From assembly GCA_030142905.1 (NCBI GenBank), contig JASJOG010000210.1:62001-126000 (forward strand): a stretch of DNA of 64,000 nucleotides, read 5' to 3'. The notes beneath the pieces are model-generated. The model was given only the letters and a program-made list of their open reading frames with translations. It made no database searches and was not told the origin of the DNA. Of this stretch, positions 20,885 through 32,531 are shown piece after piece. The DNA comes from Heliopora coerulea (lineage: Eukaryota > Cnidaria > Anthozoa > Scleralcyonacea > Helioporidae). Position 1 is the first letter of the stretch; each line of letters opens with the position of its first letter. The position numbers and the translations under genes were made by a program.

Positions 20885-23800
20885 CTAAAAAGAACAAAAA
20901 ACGTTTAGGCCGCGTTTTCGCTGGTCATTTCGGGTACGAAAATACCACAACCTTAACGGCAGTGTTTGTTTTTGGGATATATTGGACTGACGTTATTGCC
21001 AACCGTTTCTACGTGTCTACATGTTTAGCTTCATGAGAGAAGACTAAAGCAATACAAATATTCATCGCTGTTTTTCAAAGGTAGATTATGAAAAGTAATA
21101 GGATTGTTCAATTCGAACATCTTAGAATATTATCAGCAAAATCATGAACGCATCATTGACTTTAACTTTCCACTGGTTTTCATGTATTTAGGAAGACGTC
21201 TTCAGCTCTCTGGCCTTTATAACACAATGAAGTTTCGCGCTCTTTTAATATCTACAAGTCTAGAGACCACACATATTATTATTTTTATTATTGTCATTAT
21301 CATTATGTTGTTATTGTTATTATTATTATTTTTAATATTGTCATTCATGTCATTTAAATTTCTTTTAACACGATAGCCTTTCAATTTTAATACCGATTTT
21401 GAAAGGGTCATGTATATATTATTAAAATGTACCACCTTTGCAAAGAGGTGTCGGTAAAGTATGTATGAAGTAAGTCACATCAAACAAAATGTTTCCTTAT
21501 TCTAGAATAAATCTCATAATAAATCCAAAAGAATCTTAGTATAATCTCAAGGATGAGCAAAACATATTACTCGCTATACTCAAAAGAAGAAAGAACCCTT
21601 TCACTGCTCTTTACACAATAGGTGCGCTTCTGCTTGTGTCAATTTCTGCAGTTGATATTATTCTTTAAATCTTCCACAAGTAGCAAACAAACCATTCGAA
21701 GAAATGTTTTATGTTTTTTCAAATAAATCTCATAAACTCAACTGGATTAAAATTGAATGTGAGCCGGATGTAATTTTGCTGTCAAAACCGGGCCAATGCT
21801 GCCTTGCATAAATTGTCCAAAGGTCGACTCAGTCGGTGATAATCTGGGCTTTTTTTTTTTCATGATTTCAACCGATTAATACGACGATTAGTTTTCAGTT
21901 GTTTTTTTTTTTAAATTGTACATTTAAAAATCGAGAAAAGGAAATTACTTTCATGAGTCATACAGAGCACTTCGAAGAAATGCGTCACTGACTGGCCCTT
22001 GGCTTTGCACAATGACATTTCTTTGATCTCGCTGCTGCTTTCTGGATTCTTTTCAAGGCTCCTCGATGTTTTGCGGTGGAGAGAAGCATCCACTGTGATT
22101 TGAAAGTGCTTAAGCACCTTAGGTAAATCTGACCAGGAGGTCCAAATCAGATTTAAAAAGCAGACTACCAAATCGATGGGAGAACATGTTAGTCGTATTC
22201 ATCAGAGAGCGCAAATTCAATGCACGTAAGTGCCTGACTAGTTGTGCACTTGAACATACCCTTGCTCTTAATTTTTCATAGGAAACGGAATATTACCTCT
22301 GTATTCGAGTTACGAGGATCCAAACATCATTATCAACAAAAGTACTGACACTTTAGACCATCTGTTTATGTTAAGGTAAAGGTAGCTCTTCAGTCTGAGT
22401 TATTTCAAACGTTGATTGCGGGCGATCCGACTTGTGCTTAATTTCAGATCTCCTGCCTTAACCGGAAGTATGCTTACTACGGCATCCAACTTTTGCATTA
22501 TTGTGGTCACAATCGACATCCATTTATTTCTTCGCTAAATTCCTGACTAGTTATACCTTTAAATAGAACGGTCTAGCTTTTTTGACTTGAAGTTGCTCTT
22601 GTGGGTGGCATATCTTGAATTTATGTTTCAATGTTGACCCGCCTGAACCGCGTGCGTGTCGATAGTTGATAATGATAGCTGACGTTAAGCATCAGGTACA
22701 TGATAAACGTAAAACGAATGTAATACTTTGAATTTTGTTTCAAATTTTGTTAACCTGCCTTGAATAAAAAAAATGGATAAAAAGGAGGACTGATTACATG
22801 GAAGACTTTCCTTACAGTTAACCGGGCAGAAATTTGAAAAACTCAGCTCGGGCAGACATTTTTCTATGTTATCGCGAGATAATTTTTGAAGAATTTCTTC
22901 GTCACTCCGGGCTGAAATTCTCCATCCAAACCGCCCTTAAAACTGTTAGGCCATATGAGACTTTCCGTCATTAAATGAGCCAATTTGACGGAAAAAGGAA
23001 TGAAATTGCTCGTCGTTGAAATTGACTAGTTTGAATTGCGGCTTGCTTCGTTTTTGTTTGCTCTGAATAAAAAATTTCAAAAGCATTTTAAGATTAGTCT
23101 CAAAAACCCTCGGAAACTTTGGAGTCAACCGTGGAATGCATTTGCCCCAAAAACTGGTCGGAACTCTGTACCTGTATGATAGTCTTAGTGGTGGTCAGTA
23201 CAAGGCCGTCGACCTTGACATGGTCTACACTGTATTCGCCTGTCCTAGAGGCCGACATGAGTCAAAACTCAACACTTGAGTTTCCTTCTCAGGGTGTCCA
23301 GTGGCAATATCCAACAGGAAAGTCAAGAATTTTTTCATCATGAGCTCAACCTGCTGCTTCAGATTGACCATGTAATCTTGAATGATGAACGCGGTTTCGA
23401 ATATGTTACACAAACTTAGAACACATATTATTTCACGTCGGTACAGCACCACAGGTCGGCACATAGCAAGACTGATTTTCGTTCAACAGTCTTTCGATAT
23501 CTGAACTTTGACATGAGAGGGAATTCGAACACAATATGCTAGTCGGCAGATGATTACCTGGCAAAATTTGTAATTACTTTGCCATTCTATCGGTTCTAGC
23601 TGCATAAGGTTGTATTTATAGCTCCACAAGCATGTTACGAAATACTCATGTTCTATGCGATTTTTTAAGATAAGGATTTTGCTCGATATTTCATCTGATC
23701 TTGCAATATTTAACGATTATTCGCTTCATACTCAGTAAACATTGTTGAATAATCCACGAGACAAAGTGGAGGGGATCATTCAACAATATCTACTGAGCTT

Positions 23801-26800
23801 AAGGCGAGCAACTGTTTTCATATAAAAGTACAGGTAAATGCTTGAAGAAAGTAGTGGACAAGTTGTGTTAAAAATTCCTTGGTAGCATTTACAAACGTAG
23901 CCGCCATTTTCCGTAAATGTCTTCCCTGCTAAATTCACCTTGTTATTAAAGAAAAATATGGCAAAATTCGTGCTCAATCACTGCGCAGAATTTTTCACAA
24001 ACATCTGCGTAATTGTATTAAAAAACAAAATATATCAAAGCTCCAATTTAAGGTGAAGCTTTTAATTGTTACAATTTGCTATTCAGCTGGCTGACCGCGG
24101 GCCTGATCCGGCGCATGAGACTTTTTAAAATATAAGATAAATAGCCAAAAAATCAAAACAGATTAATAAAAAAAAGGGAAAAAAGGCATTCCAGGTCTAG
24201 GTCTCTAGGATCAGATGAAAATCTGTTGCATCCCAATTTCAAATTTAAACGTTTATCTTGGAAACGTAACAGGTTTTCATTCGGCATGTTTCATTGAATC
24301 AATCAGTATATAGTAATATAGTACTAAACGGTCTAATGAACTAAAAATATGAATTGAATATTGGTTGCTTTTAGTGATCAACTTTTTAACTTTTCCCTGG
24401 ATAAATTTTCTTTTCCTTTTTTGTGATGATGGAACTTTGTGTTCGTCATAAAGTCCTGGTCACACATAGTGGAGGTTTAATCTTTGGTTTTGACTTAAAC
24501 AAAATAACACCAGTATGTGGTTTGCTAGTTGTCCTTTCTTACCATTTCTTTCTGGCTCGCGGGATAATCTAGCCTCTGGAATCTGGCCCTCGGAAAAAAT
24601 AAAGTTGAATACACTTGCCTTACGCCACAGTTTGGTGTCATTCTTTGAAGAATATTTGATCGAATTGCCTCAATATTCTGCTTTGTCCAGCACATGACCT
24701 AAGTTTAGTGACCATATTTTTGATAAAGCTTTTCAATAGCAGTGATAGCCTTATGTACGTTTTGCGTAAAAAGTTCTTCGCTGTCTATAAATGGTGTATT
24801 TGTGGAAGATGCTTCGTTGGTTTAAAGGCGTTTACCAAGTTAATCGTCGTAAATGGGTAAAAAGTTTGACGAAAAAATTAATGGATTGGCCTCCATTGGA
24901 CCGCGAAAAAAGTCATTTCTAAATTGAGACATACATTCCCTGTTATATTTATAACTTTTCGTCCATTTTAAAAATACCATAACCAGAAGAAGTGGGCGGA
25001 CGAGTTGCTCTATATATCAACACACTTCAATTTATTAAATCAACACGACAGTAACATGTATATGACGGAACTTTAACTTTGTAAAAATTAATATTTGGGG
25101 AAGGACTTGTGAGGAAAAAAGTTATCTAGACTTTGATCCCATGTCTTTTCAAAGCAACACGTCCAAAAGTTTTCTTCAATATTCAGTAGCACAATGTATT
25201 GCATTGTATTACATCATCTGTTGTTGCAAGCTTTCGTCGCTAGAGATTTTTCGGCAGATTGGTCCCGGGGTTCGATGTTATCTCGTGTCTCTATTTCTTT
25301 AATTGCTCCGACAAAAATAAAAGCAGATTAGGCAATATCAGGATGCTTAACTAGTAAGAACAGTGAAATACTGCGAAATCAAATTGCAGACTCTTACAGA
25401 GATGCAGGTGATCTTCCATAAATAGCATTGTATTTTATTAAAAGAAACACATAAACGATGTCCTCGTTGTGAACCGCCACAAAACAAGCGAGGCGGGAGG
25501 GTAGGTGAATTCCAGAAAGTGCAAATGAGTTGATACAATTAAAAGCCCCGAACCAATTTGTCCTTTGTTTAAACGCTCATTCAGAAATACTAGGATAATT
25601 AATTTTTTTATTGACAGACCGCACTAAGCAACGCACACGAGACATTGCATCACAAGTGCTCACACTGCTTGGACAATCCGTAGCCTATGGACAACCGTAG
25701 CTTTGGTTAATTCCGTAGGCGACAGAGGATTAAGCTTGAGCACAGAACGTTCGAAGATTTTGATGAAAAAAAAGAATGGAAATCAGAACAATCTAGCCAG
25801 TCATGCGTCGTCTAAAAGCCACTCCCCCTGAAAGTGCCACTACCAGTATGTGCAAAACGACGCGTTGATTGCCTGAATACTTGCGCACAAGAACTTCTAA
25901 TTAAATTCATCAGTAGTAGCACAGCCAAGACATATCCGATACCTTCAACAAATCGGACCACTGTGAAATGTTTAGCGATAAATCGCCGAGATTCGAAGCC
26001 AAGCGAAAATTTATGGGCTAATTACGAGATGCGAAAAGTAGGGAATGAAAATGCGAGACGTTGCTGATATGTAATATTTAATACTCGGGTCTAATTGCTT
26101 ACCGTATTCGCTGTATCCAGTATATGTAGATCTCCTATCTCTTCATCAATCTCTGCAAGCATTTCATAGGTCATTTCTGTTCGAGAAAAAATAACACCAT
26201 TTCTCCTTATCTCAAGGTTAAGATTTGATTCCCACTGAAGTTTGTAAAGGAAATGCACGTCAAATTCGGATGTACGAACCACGCGAATCCGGCTCAAGCT
26301 AGCAGATATGGTCGAAATTATAGCATCGTTTCCCCGTAGCTTTGCTGCTATTAACGCCCGATGTAATTTAGAACCGATACTCAGACTAACGACGTTGGCC
26401 TTACCTAATGTTGGGTCATACTCATAGATAAATCTTCCTGTTGAGAATCGTACCAGTAGAGCTACAAACGATAAAAGGCAGACATAGATTTAAGCTTTCA
26501 GGGTAATTGACATATAATTGGGTTATAAACCTCCGAGGAGAGAAGAAACAACTGATCAATGGCTGTTACATGTGTAAGAGGCTAATGTTGACAAGTTGTG
26601 GCGTATGCACAACATTCTTTAGGTTGGCCATAATGTATTCGTTGCTCATTGTTTATACCTCAGGAGTGAAGCCCGCATGCTGACTAGAATCAAAGGCCAG
26701 CCACGACTGCCAAATATTTGTTTATTTTTTCACTTTTGATGTCGGAGTATGCCCTGAAATTGTCCGTGGTATCACGATTTGTGAGCTAAATCAAGACCTC

Positions 26801-28576
26801 GATCATTTGATATCGACAGTTTGACAGTTGACTGTGAGGGGCAACAGCCCTTTCCTGATACGATGTTTTTTTAATGTCTCGCCAGTCTCTGTTCGAACGC
26901 TGTGATCTGTATTCTTTAGCTTAGCAGGCCAGTAAATTTTCAAACGAACGCGCCAAGCAGTTCCTGGCCGGCGAAGCAAAATTAGAAACATAAAAAGGAA
27001 AGACAAACGACATCGAAATGCGAAAAATTGTCACATGGCGTATGGTGTGTCTTCCGATTGATAGCGCGCGAATTTTCGAATCACGGAAGGTGTTACACAT
27101 CTCTCCAAGAAGCAAACCTCTCCTGCAGCTAGCTTCGAGAAACAGAAGGCAATTATGACTTTATCAACAGTCGAATTAAGTGCAGACGTTTCACTCTCTA
27201 CCATTTGACTCATTTTATGAAGACTCGATCAGCGCTAGGGGACATAAACTGGTTGAGTGCCATCGAAGGAGAGGTTGTTTCGAATCCTTCTAGTCTGCCA
27301 ATTACATCATGCATGGATTTCACGAAAACCGTTTAGTACAGAAAGCGATTTTCTGCAAAAAGGGCAATAGAAACTGAGTTTAAGTGATGGGTTAGCAAGT
27401 GGACGACGACACTTTTTCATATATCAACACCGAGATGGGATAATCGAGCCAATGTCGGTACGTTGAAAAGAAAACTTGAAAGTTTGTCTTGGAAGTTGCT
27501 GATATGAAGCATTAGCTGTGCGACAGGAGGTCAACATGTACGAAAACGGCTCTAACAGCTGTTATAAGGAGCGCGAGAAATTGGGATTTATTGACCCGAT
27601 TAAGAATTTTTCGCTCAATGTTTGGTCTCCTACTTCGGACTACCTAGCGATGAGGCTTTTAAAGACAGATAGGCGCATGGAGGGACGGAAATTAAGAGAC
27701 GAGTTGTCTCTTCGAAACCATCGCTGAGTTCGTCCCAAGAGTCTTAGGGCTAAAGCCAGCGGCACAACAAGATGAGCATTAACACTCATTAGGATCACAC
27801 CTTAACACCTGGCTACCATCCATTTTAAGCTAACTTGCCAAAACTAGAGTTACCCGCAAATTATGTCCAGTGTTTCACAATGCGAACGCACGAACCAAGT
27901 ACACAATGATATCTTCAAGATGTTGTCAAGATATGATATTAATGACAAGATATTAATGAATACAGTTAACAAAGATAAACCCTCATGCAAGAACTGAAGT
28001 CAAGACATCGTGATGCCTTTTTAGGTTTACTCACCACAAAAGTTTTCATTGTCGTGCATGCGATGCGATAAGGAGAAAGAGAAATTACTTACCGGATTTC
28101 CCTACGCCTCCCTGACCGAGCAAAACGATATGGTAATCCTTAATTGATCCGGCCTTTTTTAAATTGTTCCTTGTATTATTCGTAATCTCGGTAGAGCAAG
28201 AGTCCTGACCGCGTATCGTCAGTCGTTTTCCCGAGCTTCTCTCGTGTTTTTTATCCGATGTGACGAGAGTCGGACTTGACGGCCGCTTCGCCATACTGTG
28301 ATTGTTGTTCCCGTTGGAGCAACTGAGTTTGTTAATTGACGGCTCGCTCGAGGTTCGCTCCTTGCCGTCCTTTCCATCTTCGGGAAGTTTTCCCATTTGT
28401 TGAAACGCTGGACTAGAGCTCCGCAAGAGTTCTCCCTTCGTCGCCTTCTTCGCCTTCGGCTTGTCTTTGTCCTTCTTACCGTCGTCCGAGTGTAACCCGT
28501 TCTTGTCCCAACTATTCAACTTTGAAAAGTGTTGCTGAAGGATCACAGCCGGTGCTGAGCCTCTGCGTCGATGCAT
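20531..28576 (-). CDS. Ras-family small GTPase, RERG/RASL-like, four coding exons
   Basis: The exons join in phase as 28576-28093, 26461-26405, 26176-26103 and 20884-20531, giving about 322 aa. Residues 1-150 are a basic, serine-rich, probably disordered extension. The GTPase domain follows with G1 GQGGVGKS, switch I YDPTLE (threonine present), G3 DTAN, G4 NKVD and G5 ETSA. All introns start GT and end AG. The DPTLE/EEIGDLHILDTA spacing and the C-terminus without a CAAX box (ends LKNFFAR) resemble the RERG/RASL12 group, whose members act as signalling switches often without membrane lipid anchors. In the third motif, Ras Gly60-Gln61 are replaced by Asn-Thr and switch II is about four residues shorter than in RERG. 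Hydrolysis is therefore probably altered, or a 12-base microexon was missed. Family is confident; orthology is not. Confidence 0.85.
20885..26102 (-). other. Large intron 3 of the Ras-like gene
   Basis: A 5.2-kb intron (GTAAGC ... TTTTTAG). It contains an (ATT)n/TTG-rich tract near 21275-21345 and no recognised repeat element or other exon. A minus-strand frame at 23464-23225 (DYMVNLKQQVELMMKKFLTF...) looks moderately protein-like, but I could not identify it. Confidence 0.6.
26103..26176 (-). CDS. Ras-like gene, coding exon 3 (to G3 motif)
   Basis: This 74-base exon encodes (E)MTYEMLAEIDEEIGDLHILDTANT. It starts after a pyrimidine-rich acceptor (TTTTTTCTCGAACAG) and ends ACG|GTAAGC in phase 0. 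The EEIGDLHILDTA stretch aligns to the beta-2/beta-3 region and start of G3 in RERG. Glycine of DTAG is replaced by Asn. Confidence 0.78.
26177..26404 (-). other. Stop-free 228-base intron between switch I and switch II exons
   Basis: The intron starts GTAAGG, ends TTTTTTCTCGAACAG, is exactly 76 codons long and has no in-frame stop. Retention would keep the reading frame and insert 76 residues between switch I and G3. Splicing is favoured because the joined product matches the family. Confidence 0.7.
26405..26461 (-). CDS. Ras-like gene, coding exon 2 (switch I)
   Basis: This 57-base exon lies after the acceptor TTTGTAG and encodes ALLVRFSTGRFIYEYDPTL. It ends in phase 1 at G|GTAAGG. It supplies helix 1 and the switch I threonine. 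Too short to be seen as an ORF; found by splice phase and family alignment. Confidence 0.8.
   Translation of the reverse strand, partial: LYWYDSQQEDLSMSMTQH
26462..28092 (-). other. Intron 1 of the Ras-like gene
   Basis: A 1.6-kb phase-1 intron between P-loop and switch I exons. Overlapping minus-strand open stretches near 26803-27213 have no recognisable domain, and nothing else was seen. Confidence 0.6.
28093..28576 (-). CDS. Ras-like gene, coding exon 1 (N-terminal extension and P-loop)
   Basis: The ATG at 28574-28576 begins MHRRRGSAPAV. In-frame upstream codons exist to a GTG at 28642, but a candidate 3' splice site (GCCAG at 28598) lies between, so the ATG is preferred. The exon is rich in K, S, N and D, with KKDKDKPKAKKATKGE as a basic block, and ends at the P-loop GQGGVGKS. 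The donor is G|GTAAGT at 28092, phase 1. Confidence 0.8.
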
Positions 28577-28597
28577 CCCTTTAACTTCTCCAAGCTG

Positions 28598-28682
28598 CTG
28601 GCGACAAGCAAAATACCCGATTAAATTACTTTTGTGAGCCACGATCGGATTTAACGCTTTTGGCAGGTCTTGTCTTACTTAC
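28598..28682 (-). other. Probable 5'-UTR intron of the Ras-like gene
   Basis: A strong donor CACG|GTAAGTAAG at 28682 and an acceptor TTGCTTGTCGCCAG at 28598 define an 85-base intron just upstream of the ATG. The first exon would therefore end at 28683. The transcription start was not located. Confidence 0.45.
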
Positions 28683-28683
28683 C

Positions 28684-31600
28684 GTGCCCTAATCCACTTT
28701 AGATATTTCGAGCAATTTAAAGAGATCCTCTTTGTTTGACTTTCACGCTTTTGTGAGTTCCTCGTGAAAATTTCGTGCTGAAGTACCGATCGTGGTAGTA
28801 GAAGTACACAGGTGTCAGTGATACCAGATTGTCCTATACCACACTTGACAATCCTCGGAAGAACCAGAAGTCTACTGGTTTCGCTCGTAGATATAGTACC
28901 GTTTTATATACGAAGACGGAATATGTTTGGGTTTTTCCTGTATATGCCTAAACCGCGTCTACCCGACGCTTCCCACTTGCCCAGACACTTTCAAGTATCT
29001 GTCAACTTCGAAGTAGAACGGGTGCATGACAGTTAAGTTATAGATGTTTCAACTGCTGAGCACTGGTTAGTTTAGTTGATTAGTGTTACGGAAGGTGTCT
29101 GATACGTCAATCCGTGCCCTTGAGGTGTGCCCCCCGTGTCCCTGATGATTCAGTCGACAATGATGACTCTCCAATCTTTGTACTAAATCACTCGAATTTG
29201 TCGCTTTGTTTACCCGGCTGTGGTAATGTGGAGCCTAATGCACTGCTGTGACGCCATTAGTTTATCTGGGCAGACTGAAGTGCATCCACAAACGATATGC
29301 CAGGTCGGTTTTAAAGCATTTTTTTAGCGTTTGGAGCTAAATCGTTTCCTGTGATGAACTGCTGCGTGAAGCTTAGTCAACTTTCAAACTTTTCTTAATC
29401 AAACATCCCTTCCGAAAAGTCAACGGGTCTCATATGCTTCGCAGATGTTTTTGACATGCTTGATGGTTATATTGGAACGTTTTGGCGACTTGAGGCAGAA
29501 TTAAGGAACAGAACAGCGTGCCAGCGGTGATAACTCAAGGAAAAGGCTCTTAGGATGCTATTCACTAATTCATACGATTTGATAGCGTTGTTGACTTTCG
29601 TAAACAGTGTATTTAGTAACGGCAGGTTAATTTTCTAAGAAACCGTAACTTTTTTCTCATGGCAAAAATAGATCGAGAACTGGAAACTTCGATCTCCTTA
29701 TAACTCGAAAGCGGGAGGACGCTGTTTGAATTTGCAAAGACTCGTCGTTTTCAATGAATAGCGTTGGCAGTTCTGTTGTAAACAACGAATAATGTAATCA
29801 ATCATATAAAGAATGAAGAGGGCTCTAAACAGCAGGAACTGCATAAACGCCATTCCAACACGGTCGTTATTGCGACACGTTTTAAGCGTAAGAATTGCAA
29901 CAACTTTCTTACCAGTAACATAATCGTCAGCCCCAGCATTGTGGCCCTAGCAAGCCCAGCTGCAAAGAACTACTGGAATATCGGTTTTTGAGAGTTAGCG
30001 GCTGGATATCAAACGCTTTGGAGATCTTTTGTGCACACAGAACACTGACAATACTGTATTTGAAGAACTGAACAATATGAATATGTCTGGTTTAAGAAAC
30101 CTTGCCTCAAACATTTTTATGCACAAGGCGTACAAACCGACGCAAACGAGTTGATTGGATTATCTAACCTTTAACCTTACTGCTGCAAGAGTCGGCAGAT
30201 CTTAGGATTTAAAATACGTCAAATCTTAATCTTTTTCTCCCGCCTTGTGGTGTATTAGCATAAATTTTTACTCTGGAAATTTTGCTCATTCCTGGATTAT
30301 GGGTTGCTTTTCATAGGCATTGCTCAATCAAGAAAAATGTCGCGGGCACATTCCCTTGACAAAATGGCCTGCTAAATGTTGTCATGTAATTATGCTTGCC
30401 ACAGTGTTTAATTTGATTTTCTGTGGGTATAATTAAACCTTTAAACACGAACATAGTGTATTGATTAAAGTGTGGGAGTGATTTGTATTGTGGTTTGTAC
30501 ATGCATGAAGCCAAATGCTGGTTTCCGTTTTTTCCCCTGATAATGACGCACACACTACTCCATCGATAAAAGTGGCGATGAGAGCCAAGTGTCATTACTT
30601 CCTTCTCTTTCCCTTGGATAGCTGACCTATTCAAAACAATCGGAACAGGGCAATTTTTATCTAACCTCAAAAGCAACAAAATTAAACAACATGCGTCATT
30701 TCCTTTATCTTTCATTGTTACAGCGAAACAATGTAGAAAAATTATTTGTAAACTTGCACTTGGGTCCAACTCTTGTTACTTTAAAATTTTGTCTGAAAAT
30801 TGTGCTGTTTGTAATGCTGCGCAGATAAAAACCTGTATCCAGACACTGATTTGCATAGCCCGGCTGGTGAATCGCCACGCTTGCCTAAAGAAGGTTTTCC
30901 GCATGTTCGCCATCGACGTTCGTTTATTGGCATATGTGACGAAAAACTTGGTCTTTTGTTTGCGTTTCGACAAGCTTAGCGGCAAAGAAGTTTTTGCTGT
31001 TTTTATTGTTGCTGTTGTAGTTGTAATCCTTGTAGTTGCTGTCGTTATTATTGTTTCTCCTTTAACGGAAGATTCCTTTGCATTGTAAATAGTGAGGTAC
31101 ATGTACAAATCCCGACATGTCGGCCAAACATTCAGTGACTTTAACTTTTCGCTAGTTGATTGATCGAGAATGCGAAGGACTGAGTTAGTAGCGGCTTGCG
31201 CTATAGGTTTCAGTTCTTGCTGGCAAAAATAAATAAATAAATAAATAAATTAGCCCTAAATTTCATACTAATGAAAGGTCTTCGAATCAGGGACACATCC
31301 GCTCTGCGAGTTGAGTGACATCCTCAGGAGATAGTGTTCGCGAAATGTGTCATGCAATGTGGTTTGGGTGGAGTCCTAAAAAAAGCTAAGGACATTCCTG
31401 GACATGTTGTCATTTCCATTTAAACAGTCTTTTTCCACAAAGACGCACAAATTAATGTACAAGTTAGTATACCGCCTTATCTTTCTCGTTTTTATTTTCT
31501 TTCCTTGTTGGGTTACGCGATACTCTTGTTCTATGTCAATGGGTTTTCCGTAGGTGTGATCTTTGGTATTTATAAGTTTACTATCGAACAGTCAGAGTAT

Positions 31601-32195
31601 ATATTTAGCTAGGTTTAGCAAGTAAGTTAATCTGGATTAAGTGCTTGTTCGTAGGAGCCCGATGAAACCACGCTATGTCCATGCGTGCTTCTTATTCTTA
31701 ATGGAAAACTCTGTATTCATTTGGGAAACGGCGTTGTCACTTTGTAAGGCGATGGTGAAATTTCACCTTGAACTTTGTTGGATCACGGCGAAAGTGACAT
31801 GACAATATCCCACAAGTGGGCTCCCACCTGGGAAGCTCAACTTCATCAATTGGTTACTAAATTTCTATTTCTAGCGTTAACCAGCTGAGCTGGTGTGGTC
31901 ATTGTCTTCTATGTGAAGCCAGACAACAAAGGCATATCATCTCGGAGAGTGAACTTGTGCCACATGAATAAGGATCTTTGTTCGTCATGGCAATTGCACG
32001 CCGCCTCACATGAGCCTAATGTATCACAAACAAGATATAAGCCCATTTACTTGAATTAGTGAATTTTAGATACACCTGTAATAAGCGGATAAACTAATGA
32101 TTGAATTCTTTCTCGGAGTCGGGTTGTCCAAATAGAAGAAAATTGGCTTAAAGTTGATACCAGTTACCGGACTATTTTGTTTTTCCATCGTCTGT
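28684..32195. other. Intergenic region upstream of the Ras-like gene
   Basis: No coding exon recognised. An (AAAT)n run lies at about 31222-31250 and a GTT-rich stretch near 31000-31060. The promoter of the Ras-like gene should lie just above 28683, but no TATA box or other element stands out. Confidence 0.5.
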
Positions 32196-32531
32196 TTATC
32201 CTAGTTTGTTGTTTTCACACTTGATATTATCAAAATTTACGTCTCTTCTGGCCTCCGTGGATAAATAATCCAGCGGAAGTTTATGAATGGATTTTAGATT
32301 GACCAGACTTCTAACTATTTCGCCGTCTATGTTAATCCAAGACTGTGGCTTACCCCCCATTCGGTAACTCATTATTAAACCATCTGGCACGAAACGTATC
32401 GTAGGACAGGGGTACTCAAAATTTGATGAGTTCCAACCACACGAATTTCCTAGGGTTAGATAGTAAAAGTTGTTATTGACATTATCATTTGTCCTTGTCT
32501 TCATCATCGTTTGTACAGGGTTCTTTGCCAA
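32196..32531 (-). CDS. Unrecognised gene-like ORF or exon
   Basis: A 111-residue minus-strand frame with balanced amino-acid content: CGWNSSNFEYPCPTIRFVPD, then SYRMGGKPQSWINIDGEIV, a leucine/lysine-rich part and a stop. Two cysteines bracket an aromatic segment. A plausible acceptor (CTAACCCTAG) lies inside it, before GKSCGW-like sequence is reached, so it could be the last exon of a spliced gene. I recognise no family. It may equally be a chance frame or an old element. Confidence 0.3.
   Translation of the reverse strand: MAKNPVQTMMKTRTNDNVNNNFYYLTLGNSCGWNSSNFEYPCPTIRFVPDGLIMSYRMGGKPQSWINIDGEIVRSLVNLKSIHKLPLDYLSTEARRDVNFDNIKCENNKLG

Noticed and set aside
23225..23464. Minus-strand ORF in intron 3 with a protein-like stretch
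   Set aside because: No recognisable family, and splicing it in would disrupt the G3-to-G4 spacing of the GTPase. Kept only as a remark in the intron entry.
26803..27213. Three overlapping minus-strand ORFs in intron 1 of the Ras-like gene
   Set aside because: No domain, no splice phase compatible with the GTPase fold, and mutually overlapping frames.
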